From Methanobacterium sp. UBA294 (GTDB lineage Archaea; Methanobacteriota; Methanobacteria; Methanobacteriales; Methanobacteriaceae), in assembly GCA_002494495.1 (NCBI GenBank), contig DACB01000001.1:62001-126000 (forward strand): 64,000 nt of DNA. Reading direction: 5' to 3'. Of the stretch, positions 37,051-45,508 are shown in pieces. A model generated the notes under the pieces. The model saw only the letters and a program-made list of their open reading frames with translations, had not been told where the DNA came from and made no database searches. Both the position numbers and the translations under genes were made by a program. The stretch's first letter is position 1. Every line of letters begins with the position of its first letter.

Positions 37051-39312
37051 ATGACAGTAGACATAATCAACGCCATTATCATAATCATTATCCTATCTCT
37101 ACTTTTATCTATTAACCCTGTTTTTGCGGATACTGATAATCCTAAAGCTTTATTTGATGAATCCGGACCTATGGGGCCGGATTATGGGAAATCTGTTACT
37201 ATTTTTAACATCGGTACCTTTGGTGGGTCTGGTTTTGCTTCTCTACTGGAATCATATGGTTACACTGTTTCTAAAAATACTGAAAAACCCATCACCCCTG
37301 AAAAGCTGGAAGGATATGATGTACTTATTATAATGAACGCCTACCGCAATTACACTGATGAGGAAGTTAACACAATAAAAAAGTTCGTAAATAATGGCGG
37401 TGGACTGTTCTTAGTGGGAAATAACTGGGGTGATATTGATGGTGGGAAGGATTTTTCCTTCAATAAAATTGCCCAGAGCTTTGGAGTTTCATTCGCCAAC
37501 AACCAGCTGGTGGTAGATGATAATAATTACTTGTTCTTCACCAGTAACGTGATGGTTAACGACATCACTCCCAGCCCAATAACCAATAACATCACATCTT
37601 TCTATTATTATATGGGTTCTTACATAGAAGATCCAGGACCATCTAATGTTGTAGCATCCACAACCCCTGAATCATGGGGTGATAGGGGGCAAACAGCTCC
37701 TGATGGAAGTGTAACCAGTAACTTAGAAAAAGATACCAACGAGGCATCTGGACCCTTTGCAGTTGTATCTGAATTGGAATATGGGAATGGAAGAGTAGTT
37801 TTCATGGGTGCTGCATTAACCTATTCTAATTCGATGATGTATAGAAACAATGGATGGAAATTAGGATTAAATAGTGTTAACTGGTTGTCAGGTCGTTCTG
37901 TTCCATCAAGCTATACAGTTGCTGATACTGTCTCTTTAAATCTGGGAGATATGTGGTACAGAGTTCTTGGATTGATACTTTTAGCCGCAATCCTGATTTC
38001 TGTCTTTTATTATATATTAAGGCGTGGAAGAGAGTCTGAAAAAACCCATTCTCAAATAAAGACCATAAAAAGTTGGAAATTTAAGATTTTAACTCTGGTG
38101 AACGTTGTATTTTTAATCCTGGTGTGTCTAATATTCTTCCCCATTAATATCTTGCTCTTTGATATCTCTCAAAATCTCTTTTACGACCCTAATTTAGGTT
38201 ATGCTATGATAATTATCGGGGTGTTGTACCTGTCCCTGGCTGCAGTTATATTATATAATATAGTGGCCCGTCAGTTGCTGCCAGTTAAGTTTAACTACTA
38301 TATTTTAATTATTATAATTTTCTGGTTAGGTTTCCTCATATTATTAGGGGATCTATTCGGATTCATAGCCATCCCCCTGTTACTCATTGGTATATCAATA
38401 TCCCTAGTTCCAATGGTGGTTAACATATTGTACCATAGAATTTACGGTCCCTACCTAATAATAGAGGGTAAGGAATTTGATAGGTTGGAGAAATTATCTG
38501 CCAACGCATTGTTATACGAGTTTAGAACCATATACACAGATCTTGATTATCTGGGTGAAGGTGGATTTGGACGCGTATTTAAAGCCACCAATAAAAAAGG
38601 ACGTAAGGTGGCAATTAAAATTCCTAAAACATTTGACCGAAGGGCGGAAAGGACTTTCGTTACCGAAGTTTCCAACTGGAGCCATCTGGACCATCCCAAC
38701 ATTGTCCAGTTATATGATTTTAAGATCCTGCCCATCCCATATATTGAGACGGAATTTTGTGAAGACCAACTGAAAAAGGAAAAGAAACCATTGAAGGAAG
38801 CAGTCAACATCATCCATGAAGTAGCCCAAGGATTACAATACGCACATAAAAAACACATAATCCATGGGGATGTGAAATTCTCCAACATCCTGATTAAAGA
38901 TGGGGTGTATAAGATCTCTGATTGGGGATTGAGTAAATTAAAAACCGATGAATCATTAAGTTTATCCGGAGCAACTCCATCATATGCTGCTCCTGAACAA
39001 ATATCACATGACTTTGGAAAGGCAGATGAGAGAACTGATATTTATCAGCTGGGCATAGTATTTTATGCCCTAATAACCGGACGATTACCCTTCAAGGGGG
39101 AGATTTTTCAGATTTACAGCTCCACTCTTAATAAGAAACCCACCCCGCCCCAGGAAATTAACACTGATGCCGGACCAGTCAGCGATATTATAATGAAATG
39201 TTTAAACAAGAATAAGGAAGACAGATTCTCATCCATGGGAGAACTAATTGAAGCATTAAATGAGTTCATAGCAAATGAAACTCGTCTATTTGATGATGAT
39301 TCTCAAGTATGA
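37051..39312 (+). CDS. Receptor-like membrane Ser/Thr protein kinase
   Basis: About 753 residues. A signal sequence (IIIIIILSLLLSINPVFA) leads an external domain of about 260 residues resembling a GATase1/DUF4350-like fold (IFNIGTFGGSGFASLLESYG, GYDVLIIMNAYRNYT, NNGGGLFLVGNNWGD). About five helices follow (near 310-460), then a cytoplasmic kinase: GEGGFGRVF, VAIKIPK, HGDVKFSNIL (HRD as HGD), SDWG (DFG as DWG) and AAPEQ. Catalytic Asp, Lys, Asn and metal Asp are kept, so it should be active. ATG 37051 preferred because GGGCGG lies just upstream; ATG 37030 is possible. Overlaps the next gene by ATGA. Confidence 0.88.
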   Translation: MTVDIINAIIIIIILSLLLSINPVFADTDNPKALFDESGPMGPDYGKSVTIFNIGTFGGSGFASLLESYGYTVSKNTEKPITPEKLEGYDVLIIMNAYRNYTDEEVNTIKKFVNNGGGLFLVGNNWGDIDGGKDFSFNKIAQSFGVSFANNQLVVDDNNYLFFTSNVMVNDITPSPITNNITSFYYYMGSYIEDPGPSNVVASTTPESWGDRGQTAPDGSVTSNLEKDTNEASGPFAVVSELEYGNGRVVFMGAALTYSNSMMYRNNGWKLGLNSVNWLSGRSVPSSYTVADTVSLNLGDMWYRVLGLILLAAILISVFYYILRRGRESEKTHSQIKTIKSWKFKILTLVNVVFLILVCLIFFPINILLFDISQNLFYDPNLGYAMIIIGVLYLSLAAVILYNIVARQLLPVKFNYYILIIIIFWLGFLILLGDLFGFIAIPLLLIGISISLVPMVVNILYHRIYGPYLIIEGKEFDRLEKLSANALLYEFRTIYTDLDYLGEGGFGRVFKATNKKGRKVAIKIPKTFDRRAERTFVTEVSNWSHLDHPNIVQLYDFKILPIPYIETEFCEDQLKKEKKPLKEAVNIIHEVAQGLQYAHKKHIIHGDVKFSNILIKDGVYKISDWGLSKLKTDESLSLSGATPSYAAPEQISHDFGKADERTDIYQLGIVFYALITGRLPFKGEIFQIYSSTLNKKPTPPQEINTDAGPVSDIIMKCLNKNKEDRFSSMGELIEALNEFIANETRLFDDDSQV

Positions 39313-40583
39313 ATATACCCAGTGATTTAATGGAATTAAATACACATATTAAGGGCAGACCAGGTATAGACTGCTGTGGTTTCTGCAGTTTCTGTTTTTA
39401 TAAGAACCTTCAACACAGTAAATTAGAAACCCTACAATTTGGATGTGTCAATTGCCCTCCACACCAGGTAGGATGCCCGGAATGCAATAGATTAACAAAC
39501 TATTTGACCGAGGATTTTAAACCCCTGCATGAAGTATTAAAGGATTTGGAAAGCAAACTAGTCTACTACGATATGTGGGGTAAAACAAAGGACTTGGAAA
39601 TCGTCATCAGTGCAACAGCAGATATGTTCAACTACCCACACCTGGTTGACCTGATTTCCATTATAGATGATTCTGGATACCATGTAACTTTAAGTTACAC
39701 CAGTGGAAAAGCCATAAACAACCGGGACCTGGCAAATGAACTTATATCCTTCGGCGTCAATGAGTTAAATTTCTCTGTATTTTCCACCAACCCTGATCTC
39801 AGGGGGCGGTGGATGAATGACAGAAATCCAGCAGAAGCCATTGGATCCTTGAAGATATTCTGTGAAAATATAGATGTAAACGCATCGGCAGTTGTTATTC
39901 CGGGAATTAATGATGAAGAACAAATATTCCAAACTGCAAGTGACCTGGAAGAATGGGGAGTGAAATCACTTGTCCTTCGAAGGTTTGCTAATTTTAAATA
40001 TCAGGGACTGATATTAAATGAAGATCAGCCCATATTAGACGGTGTAACCGTTCAGACATACCATGAATTCAAGGAACTGGTGGAAAGAGTCAGCAGTGAA
40101 TTTTCTTTCCAGGTGTTAAGCTTCCCCTTTTACAGCCCTGATAAGGACTTTCCCTTCGCCATATTAAAGAAGGAAAACAGGGAATTTTTGAAAGATTTAC
40201 CCTTAATTGAGTTTGAAGTTACGGTTATAACTGGTAAATTAGCCGGGCCTTTTTTAACTGAATTTTTTGATGCCGTAGATAAACCAGGTAAGGTAAATGT
40301 AGTTATTTTAGATAAGGAAATAGCCGATCTCATAACCCATGAAGATCTGGAGTCTGTCTCCCTTGATGATATTAAAAGAAGGGTACTAATTCCATTCGGT
40401 GCACTGGTTCAGGATGATCAGGCAAGGAAAATTCTAAGTAAAGATGGGGTTAAGAGAAAAGTTGTAAGGGGACCTAAGTTATTAACCCACCCCTACTATG
40501 AAAATGTGAGCTTTAATAAGGACCAGTTAATAAAATATGAGTATAAGTCCTTCAAGGAATTAATTGATATAATTAATGGGTAG
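39309..40583 (+). CDS. Mmp10-family radical SAM protein
   Basis: 424 residues. Radical SAM cluster motif in GRPGIDCCGFCSFCFYKN, then FGCVNCPPHQVGCPECNR, then LSYTSGKAINN, FSVFSTNPDLRGRWMNDRNP, IPGINDE and LRRFANFKYQGLIL, closing with KVVRGPKLLT. This architecture matches methanogenesis marker 10, the cobalamin-dependent methylase of the active-site arginine of methyl-CoM reductase subunit A. Whether this is the housekeeping Mmp10 or a paralogue is unknown. Its ATG overlaps the kinase stop by four bases, so the two are translationally coupled. Confidence 0.85.
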   Translation: MNIPSDLMELNTHIKGRPGIDCCGFCSFCFYKNLQHSKLETLQFGCVNCPPHQVGCPECNRLTNYLTEDFKPLHEVLKDLESKLVYYDMWGKTKDLEIVISATADMFNYPHLVDLISIIDDSGYHVTLSYTSGKAINNRDLANELISFGVNELNFSVFSTNPDLRGRWMNDRNPAEAIGSLKIFCENIDVNASAVVIPGINDEEQIFQTASDLEEWGVKSLVLRRFANFKYQGLILNEDQPILDGVTVQTYHEFKELVERVSSEFSFQVLSFPFYSPDKDFPFAILKKENREFLKDLPLIEFEVTVITGKLAGPFLTEFFDAVDKPGKVNVVILDKEIADLITHEDLESVSLDDIKRRVLIPFGALVQDDQARKILSKDGVKRKVVRGPKLLTHPYYENVSFNKDQLIKYEYKSFKELIDIING

Positions 40584-41034
40584 AAAACCATTTAGGGGCT
40601 TATATGGGGTGGATTTTTTGGATAGGAGCTTACTTCTGGGAATCATATGTGGTCTGGTAGTATTTATTGCCATCTCTTCATATATTTTACTCAACCATGC
40701 TGATTTTGATGAACAGTTAATAGAACAGGTGGAAAATGGTGTTCCTTCCCAGGATTTAATAAACGAGATTGATGAAGAAGCTTATAATATGCAGGTAGCA
40801 GCTAAAAAACGTTTAGATAGCAAAATCTTGGACAGAAAGTACTGGGGAAATGGCGAACTAGACTCTCCACTAGATTATTCATTCTACGTAGATAGCTACG
40901 AGTCAGAGTTGAAGCTCATCAAGGAATATAAGGAATACCGTGTTAAGTATGCTAATAGGGAAATAACCAGAGAAGAATTTTTAAGCTTAACACAGAATCA
41001 CAGGGATTATTTTAACGGTTTGAGGATTATTTAA
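40576..41034 (+). CDS. Small membrane-anchored protein, unknown
   Basis: 152 residues overlapping the Mmp10-like gene by eight bases. A single helix (LLLGIICGLVVFIAISSYILL) near 18-40 is followed by an acidic, helical hydrophilic part (DEQLIEQVENGVPSQDLINE, KKRLDSKILDRKYWG). Third member of the kinase operon. No family recognised; may be a kinase partner or substrate. Confidence 0.7.
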   Translation: MGRKPFRGLYGVDFLDRSLLLGIICGLVVFIAISSYILLNHADFDEQLIEQVENGVPSQDLINEIDEEAYNMQVAAKKRLDSKILDRKYWGNGELDSPLDYSFYVDSYESELKLIKEYKEYRVKYANREITREEFLSLTQNHRDYFNGLRII

Positions 41035-41180
41035 GTTTCTTGCTACTCTAATTTTTATTGGTTTGTACTTATACCTGAGGGATATATTGTTCTTGTACTT
41101 TAACCCGTGATTTTTAAGATACCTCCCATTAATCGTAACTTTATCTAGAATAAAAAAAATTTCCTTTCCAACCGAAATTT

Positions 41181-41187
41181 TTATATA
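41181..41187 (+). promoter_or_regulatory. TATA box of hairpin unit 1
   Basis: TTATATA (within ATTTTTATATATCA) lies about 27 bases upstream of GGTGTG at 41211, fitting an archaeal box A whose transcription start is the base of the hairpin. Confidence 0.5.
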
Positions 41188-41210
41188 TCATGATAATCAC
41201 AGTATAGATG

Positions 41211-41240
41211 GGTGTGTATTATGCACACCTCACCCCCCCT
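41211..41240 (+). ncRNA. Candidate small RNA, hairpin unit 1
   Basis: GGTGTG (41211-41216), a seven-base loop, CACACC (41224-41229), then TCACCCCCCCTTCTTTTT. The stem, loop length and C-rich tail recur at 41355 with different loop bases, and each is preceded by a TATA box at the right distance. The C/T-rich end could terminate a very short RNA. No protein frame is present. The 3' end is a guess. Confidence 0.5.
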
Positions 41241-41322
41241 TCTTTTTATAGGAATCATTCACTATAATAATACTATTTCGGGTATTTTTAAGTTTTCAAT
41301 ATTTTTACACTGGAAACGAAAC

Positions 41323-41333
41323 TTATATATATA
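41323..41333 (+). promoter_or_regulatory. TATA box of hairpin unit 2
   Basis: TTATATATATA is centred about 28 bases before the GGTGTG hairpin at 41355; upstream GAAACG could be the BRE-proximal part. Confidence 0.5.
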
Positions 41334-41354
41334 ATAAAATTGAACATTAATATA

Positions 41355-41522
41355 GGTGTGTAGTATTCACACCTCACACCCCCTATATAATTAAGATTTC
41401 AACAACCATACTAATTTTAGTTGAAATCTAGGGACGGCTTCCAGAGAGGGCTTATTTTTTAGTCCATTTTTTCCCTCCTATAACACACCTCCACATTATC
41501 TCTGGAAGCCACCGTTCCTATG
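41355..41522 (+). ncRNA. Candidate structured RNA of about 170 nt
   Basis: Three helices in order: GGTGTG/CACACC (41355-41360 with 41368-41373); GATTTCAAC/GTTGAAATC, nine perfect pairs (41395-41403 with 41420-41428); and TAGGGACGG-CTTCCAGAGA (41429-41447) with TCTCTGGAAG (41499-41508) and CCGTTCCTA (41512-41520), a 19-bp helix with one G-U pair and a three-base bulge. The closing loop contains ACACACCTCCAC at 41483-41494, close to the archaeal anti-Shine-Dalgarno ACCTCC. No coding frame. Unusually GC-rich for this spacer. Confidence 0.65.
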
Positions 41523-41644
41523 ATTAATAAATATTCCAAAGTATATCATAAATTTTGAGTGATGTTCAAGTGGTATAACACATCGACTTTTTTTTCATTT
41601 TCAAATTTAAAGAAATTCTAACTTTATGATTTTGAATACATAGA

Positions 41645-41815
41645 TTTCTGAAATTTTACCTGACAAATATTATAATTCAAATTTTGGAAAATTTACCTGA
41701 CATTTTTTTTTATTAATTTAAAATTTTGGAAAATTTACCTGACATATGACATATTGTTTAAACTTAAAATTTTGAAATTTATATGACATTTTTTTTAAAA
41801 ACTTAAAATTTGACA
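41645..41815. repeat. Degenerate AAATTTTGGAAAATTTACCTGACA repeats
   Basis: About four to five imperfect copies: near 41645-41665, 41680-41702, 41720-41744, 41767-41788 and a remnant at 41805. The ACCTGACA core recurs at 37- and 42-base steps. AT-rich; could be protein-binding sites or slippage-born repeats. Not a CRISPR array (units vary, no unique spacers). Confidence 0.6.
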
Positions 41816-42234
41816 ATTTTAAAATTAAAATTTTAACATTTTTTTGAGATAATTTTTTTTTATCCGAGTATTATTTTTTTTCATTACTTTACTTACAGCT
41901 TCAGGTTGGATTTTAACAAATTATCTTCTCTAATTTTACATCTAAAGTTCAAATATTTATCATAAAATTATATCAATTCATCTACTCTTTTACTCGAAAA
42001 TTAAAAATCGTAGAAATACACATATTTTTGTGAAGAGATATAGCCTAAACACATAAAATACGATGATTTCTCATGATAATACTTTTTTTAAAAATTTTAT
42101 TTAAAAAAAGCAAAATAGAGTCTTCTGAAATTTTATTTGTAAAAAAAATTAGTTCATTTTATTTGTAAAATATTTTTCCTTAAAGTAACAATCACTCTAG
42201 ATGAGTCAGAGAATATAGTATTTAAAAATAGAAA
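41816..42234. other. Gene-free AT-rich stretch
   Basis: About 420 bases with poly-A and poly-T tracts and no coding frame, RNA or repeat that I can support. Confidence 0.5.
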
Positions 42235-42261
42235 TTATAAAATTATTTACAATAAAAAAAG

Positions 42262-42351
42262 ATGCGTGGGTGGAGGTAAGGCAATCCAAAATAGAGGTAG
42301 TTATGGATTTTGGGGCAGCTAATAAAAATTAGTACCTTACCTCCCACTACC
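42262..42351 (+). ncRNA. Candidate hairpin RNA 3
   Basis: GGAGGTAAGG (42272-42281) pairs perfectly with CCTTACCTCC (42335-42344), with GTG/CAC outside a small bulge, and an inner stem CCAAAAT (42286-42292) with ATTTTGG (42307-42313). TTATAA at 42235-42240 is a possible TATA box about 24 bases upstream. On the minus strand it could instead be a structured end of the transcript from 42445. GC content is far above the surrounding sequence. Confidence 0.45.
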
Positions 42352-42444
42352 ATTTATTATGTAAAAATTATGATATAAAGGATACACACAAATTATACAC
42401 AAATTATACACAAATTCCATATGAAATGAAAAAAATAGTTACTA

Positions 42445-43521
42445 TCATTGATCATTTACTGTGAAATTGGCAAATTCCTCATCCACCATGACCTTATTTA
42501 ATTCGTAAATAGCCTTGTTAATTTTATTTGTGGAGCTTTCAACCAAATCATCGGTTTTATGGATCTTGTTTTCATCAGTGGTAACCAGTCCATCTATCAC
42601 TTCAAAGGTCCTGCAGATATCCTTGGCCGCAGCAATCTTGAGGCCATGGTAATCTTCATATTTTTCCGGGGGATTAATGTTGCTCATCTCTGTTAATACA
42701 TCAAAAATAATCCTTTGATCGTCTCTTAACTGGTTTACTGCATCTTCTTCACTTATAGAATCGGATAACAACTCTTTGAAGATATATTCCCCGTTATTAA
42801 TAGCTTTTACCTGTTTATATCCTAATTTTACCATTTGGTTATGGTACTTGGTTTCTTCATCTTCTATGGTTTCTTCATCTTCTATGGTTTCTTCCTCTAT
42901 GGTTTCTTCCTCTGGGAGGTTAATGGTCATATCTTTAACCCTTTTCTCCTGAACTTTCCTGTAATTTATTATTATATCCTTTAAATTTCGTGTATTTGAA
43001 CCTATAAATCCACCTAAAGCGGTAAATATGATTAAACCAATCACAGAAATTATAAAGATACCTATATCTGTGATTAAATCACTGGTTAAAGTAGCCAGGT
43101 TAACTTGGTAGACTAATAGCATGAACATTACTACGAACAGGTAGCATATACCTGAAAAGAGACCGATCCGGGCCCCGTTTAAAACTCCGTCTTTAACATT
43201 GCCCTCAGTTAAAATGGAACTAATAAAACCAGCTACTACTAATGGGATTCCATAAAATGCAAAAAATGAATAGTTTGCGGGGTTATAATAAATGAGATTA
43301 GGAACCAGTACTATTAAAACGCCTAAAACTAGTCTAACTATTCTAATATCTGGAGTTGAAATTTTCTTTTTTTGGTGCTTCTCTCTTTTTTTAGTTAAAT
43401 ATGGATTAATTGAATAGATTAGATTCCCACCGCACTGGCATGTTTTATGAAAATCTGTTGCAGATTCTCCTGGTTGTATTTTATAGTAACCTTCACATGT
43501 ATCACAAACTAAATATCCCAT
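42445..43521 (-). CDS. Zinc-ribbon membrane protein with acidic repeat linker
   Basis: 358 residues. N-terminal zinc ribbon YLVCDTCEGYYKIQPGESA with CQCGGNL, four transmembrane helices at about 65-190 (two hairpins), an acidic tandem linker of IEDEET/IEEET units near 205-225, and a cytoplasmic helical C-terminus. The ribbon is clearly paralogous to that of the gene at 61371. AGGAG precedes the ATG. Lies 41 bases downstream of the HEAT gene on the same strand. Function unknown. Confidence 0.78.
   Translation of the reverse strand: MGYLVCDTCEGYYKIQPGESATDFHKTCQCGGNLIYSINPYLTKKREKHQKKKISTPDIRIVRLVLGVLIVLVPNLIYYNPANYSFFAFYGIPLVVAGFISSILTEGNVKDGVLNGARIGLFSGICYLFVVMFMLLVYQVNLATLTSDLITDIGIFIISVIGLIIFTALGGFIGSNTRNLKDIIINYRKVQEKRVKDMTINLPEEETIEEETIEDEETIEDEETKYHNQMVKLGYKQVKAINNGEYIFKELLSDSISEEDAVNQLRDDQRIIFDVLTEMSNINPPEKYEDYHGLKIAAAKDICRTFEVIDGLVTTDENKIHKTDDLVESSTNKINKAIYELNKVMVDEEFANFTVNDQ
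42850..42914 (-). repeat. Coding minisatellite (IEDEET units)
   Basis: Plus-strand units GGTTTCTTCATCTTCTAT at 42850-42867 and 42868-42885 are identical 18-mers, followed by shortened 15-base GGTTTCTTCCTCTAT (42886-42900) and a partial unit. All lengths are multiples of three, so the reading frame is kept while the acidic linker changes length. Confidence 0.9.
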
Positions 43522-43562
43522 ATTATTCTCCTGTAGTCTAATTTAGAAAGTATTAAGCGTTA

Positions 43563-45023
43563 CTAAATTCCCATTCCCATGTCTTTTTCTGCTATAATGG
43601 TCTTAATTCCCCTGGCCGCACTCCTTTGGACACTGGGGTCTTCATCATTTAATGCTTTTTTAAGGTACTTCAATGCCATGGGGTCACCTATCTCTACCAG
43701 AGCCTGAACAGCCTTTTCACGTACCAGGTAATTTTCATTATCTAAGGCAACTACAAGTGGTTCTATAACTTTTTTTCCGAATTTGCTGATGGATGTTACG
43801 ATTCTAAGCCGCACAACATCATCTTCATCATCCAATTTGGCAATGAGGGGCGCTATAGCCTGATCATCTCCAATCTCCCCCAATGCACAGGCTACTCTCT
43901 TACGTATCTGGGGGTTATCATTGTCTAAGGCCTCAATTAAGGGCATAACTGCAGGTTCTCCAATTTTTTTAAGGGCTTCCCTGGACCTCCACTTGACACT
44001 GGAGTCTTCATCCATCAACAGTGGTATTAGATGTTCAACTGCACTTTCTTCGTGGATTTCCCCCAGTACCTCGCATGATCTGCGACGTATTTCTGGATCA
44101 TCATCACTTAAAAACTCGATTAAAATTTTAGATGCCTCTTCCTGGCCAATTCTATCTATAATCTCGTATAATGATTGTTTTTGATCCCATTTAATTTCTG
44201 GATTGGATTCTACTGTGATTGGTTCCTGGGCTGGGATTCTCAGGTTAAGAATGGATTTAGCTCTTTCCCGGATATCTTCATCTTCGTCATTTATTACTCT
44301 ACGCAGGTAATTTAGTGTGAACTCATCGCCGTGTTTTCCAATCATCTCTACTGCTTTTTCCCTTACATGGACGTCGTCATCCTTTAAAGCATTTATAAAG
44401 ATGTCTGTGGATGTTTCATTGAGTTTTGCTAGTGAATTTAATGCATATCTTCGTATATTCCATTTCTGGCTGTTAAGCTTGGAAAGTAATGGATCCAAGG
44501 CTTTCTGATCTCCTATTTCTCCCAAAGCTTTCATTGCCCCTACTTCCACTTCGTCGATGTCAGAATTTAAAACAGATATCAGTGTGTCCACGCATTCTGG
44601 GTGGGATATTTTCTCCATGGCCTCAACAGATCTAAGCTTCAATGTGTCGCTTTCTTCAAAAAGGGTGAGCTCAACAAATTTCAGGGCCTGTTTTCCACCT
44701 AATTCGCCCAGTGCATATAGGATTGTATCTTTTACTTCCTCACTTACATCATCGAAGATGCTGATTAGAGGGATTACAGCTTTTCTATCTCCAATTTGTT
44801 CCAGAGAATAGATAACCATTTTCTGGACAGTTTCATCATAATCATTTAAAGAATTTATCAATAAATCCACCTTAGAAGCATTACCCAGTTTACCTAATGC
44901 TTCAGCAGCCTTTAATCTAATAAAACTATTATTCTTATAGTTAAGGGCTTTCTCTAAACCCTTATAATCCTTATTTTTAATGAACTTGTTTACATCTTTT
45001 TCATTTATACTGAATATTCCCAT
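43563..45023 (-). CDS. HEAT/PBS-lyase-repeat protein
   Basis: 486 residues made of about 14 HEAT-like repeats of roughly 31 residues (for example AVIPLISIFDDVSEEVKDTILYALGELG and AIAPLIAKLDDEDDVVRLRI), forming a superhelical protein-binding scaffold. Start placed at the internal ATG 45023 (MGIFSINEKDVNKFI); the longer frame to 45086 adds an odd Tyr-rich leader. No catalytic domain. Upstream of the zinc-ribbon membrane gene and probably cotranscribed. Confidence 0.88.
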   Translation of the reverse strand: MGIFSINEKDVNKFIKNKDYKGLEKALNYKNNSFIRLKAAEALGKLGNASKVDLLINSLNDYDETVQKMVIYSLEQIGDRKAVIPLISIFDDVSEEVKDTILYALGELGGKQALKFVELTLFEESDTLKLRSVEAMEKISHPECVDTLISVLNSDIDEVEVGAMKALGEIGDQKALDPLLSKLNSQKWNIRRYALNSLAKLNETSTDIFINALKDDDVHVREKAVEMIGKHGDEFTLNYLRRVINDEDEDIRERAKSILNLRIPAQEPITVESNPEIKWDQKQSLYEIIDRIGQEEASKILIEFLSDDDPEIRRRSCEVLGEIHEESAVEHLIPLLMDEDSSVKWRSREALKKIGEPAVMPLIEALDNDNPQIRKRVACALGEIGDDQAIAPLIAKLDDEDDVVRLRIVTSISKFGKKVIEPLVVALDNENYLVREKAVQALVEIGDPMALKYLKKALNDEDPSVQRSAARGIKTIIAEKDMGMGI

Positions 45024-45508
45024 TTCTGACCAACTCAAATAATAATGATAGTAGATATTATCTTCATAAAATATAAATTTATTCACATAAAAATTGTTGA
45101 TTATATTTATATCAAGTGAAAAATTTCACAAAAAGAGATTGTATAAAAAAAATTATATTTTTCCTGAATAAATAAGAAAACTGCCTTAAATTTATTAAGA
45201 GTAAAAGATCTGGTGTATCTTAAAAATTGAAGATAATGAATTTTTCACAAATATGGAAGTAACACTTTTTTTTATTTTTCCAATTCATGATTTTTTTTGG
45301 GAGAACTATAAATAACAGATATTACATTTTATTAAATAATGTCCGATGAAATCTAACCGCGTTTTAGCTTCATCTTTACAGAATGCAATAATCATCACCA
45401 TACAATTAAGTTGCACTTGGAAAATAATGGCCTGACCCCAGAGACTGATGGATTATATAATTTTCATGTTGATAAGCTATTATTACCATCTGCAAAGGAG
45501 GAACAAGA
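45024..45508. other. Divergent intergenic with short open frame
   Basis: About 485 bases. TATAAATA near 45307 is a likely promoter for the CPBP gene. From ATG 45339 a frame reads MSDEI, stop, then 51 open codons (including HTIKLHLENNGLTPETDGLY) to a TGA at 45510 that overlaps the CPBP start. This may be a decayed small gene. Otherwise nothing seen. Confidence 0.4.

Noticed and set aside
37051..39312. Kinase as an inactive pseudokinase because of HGD and DWG
   Set aside because: The catalytic Asp, Lys and Asn of HGDVKFSN, the metal Asp of SDWG, the VAIK lysine and the APE motif are all present.
41645..41815. CRISPR array
   Set aside because: Units are degenerate and AT-rich, spacing is irregular, and the intervening sequence is not unique spacer-like; no cas genes nearby.
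41035..42444. tRNA or rRNA gene in the long spacer
   Set aside because: No T-loop GTTCRA, acceptor stem or rRNA-like sequence could be found there or elsewhere in the window.
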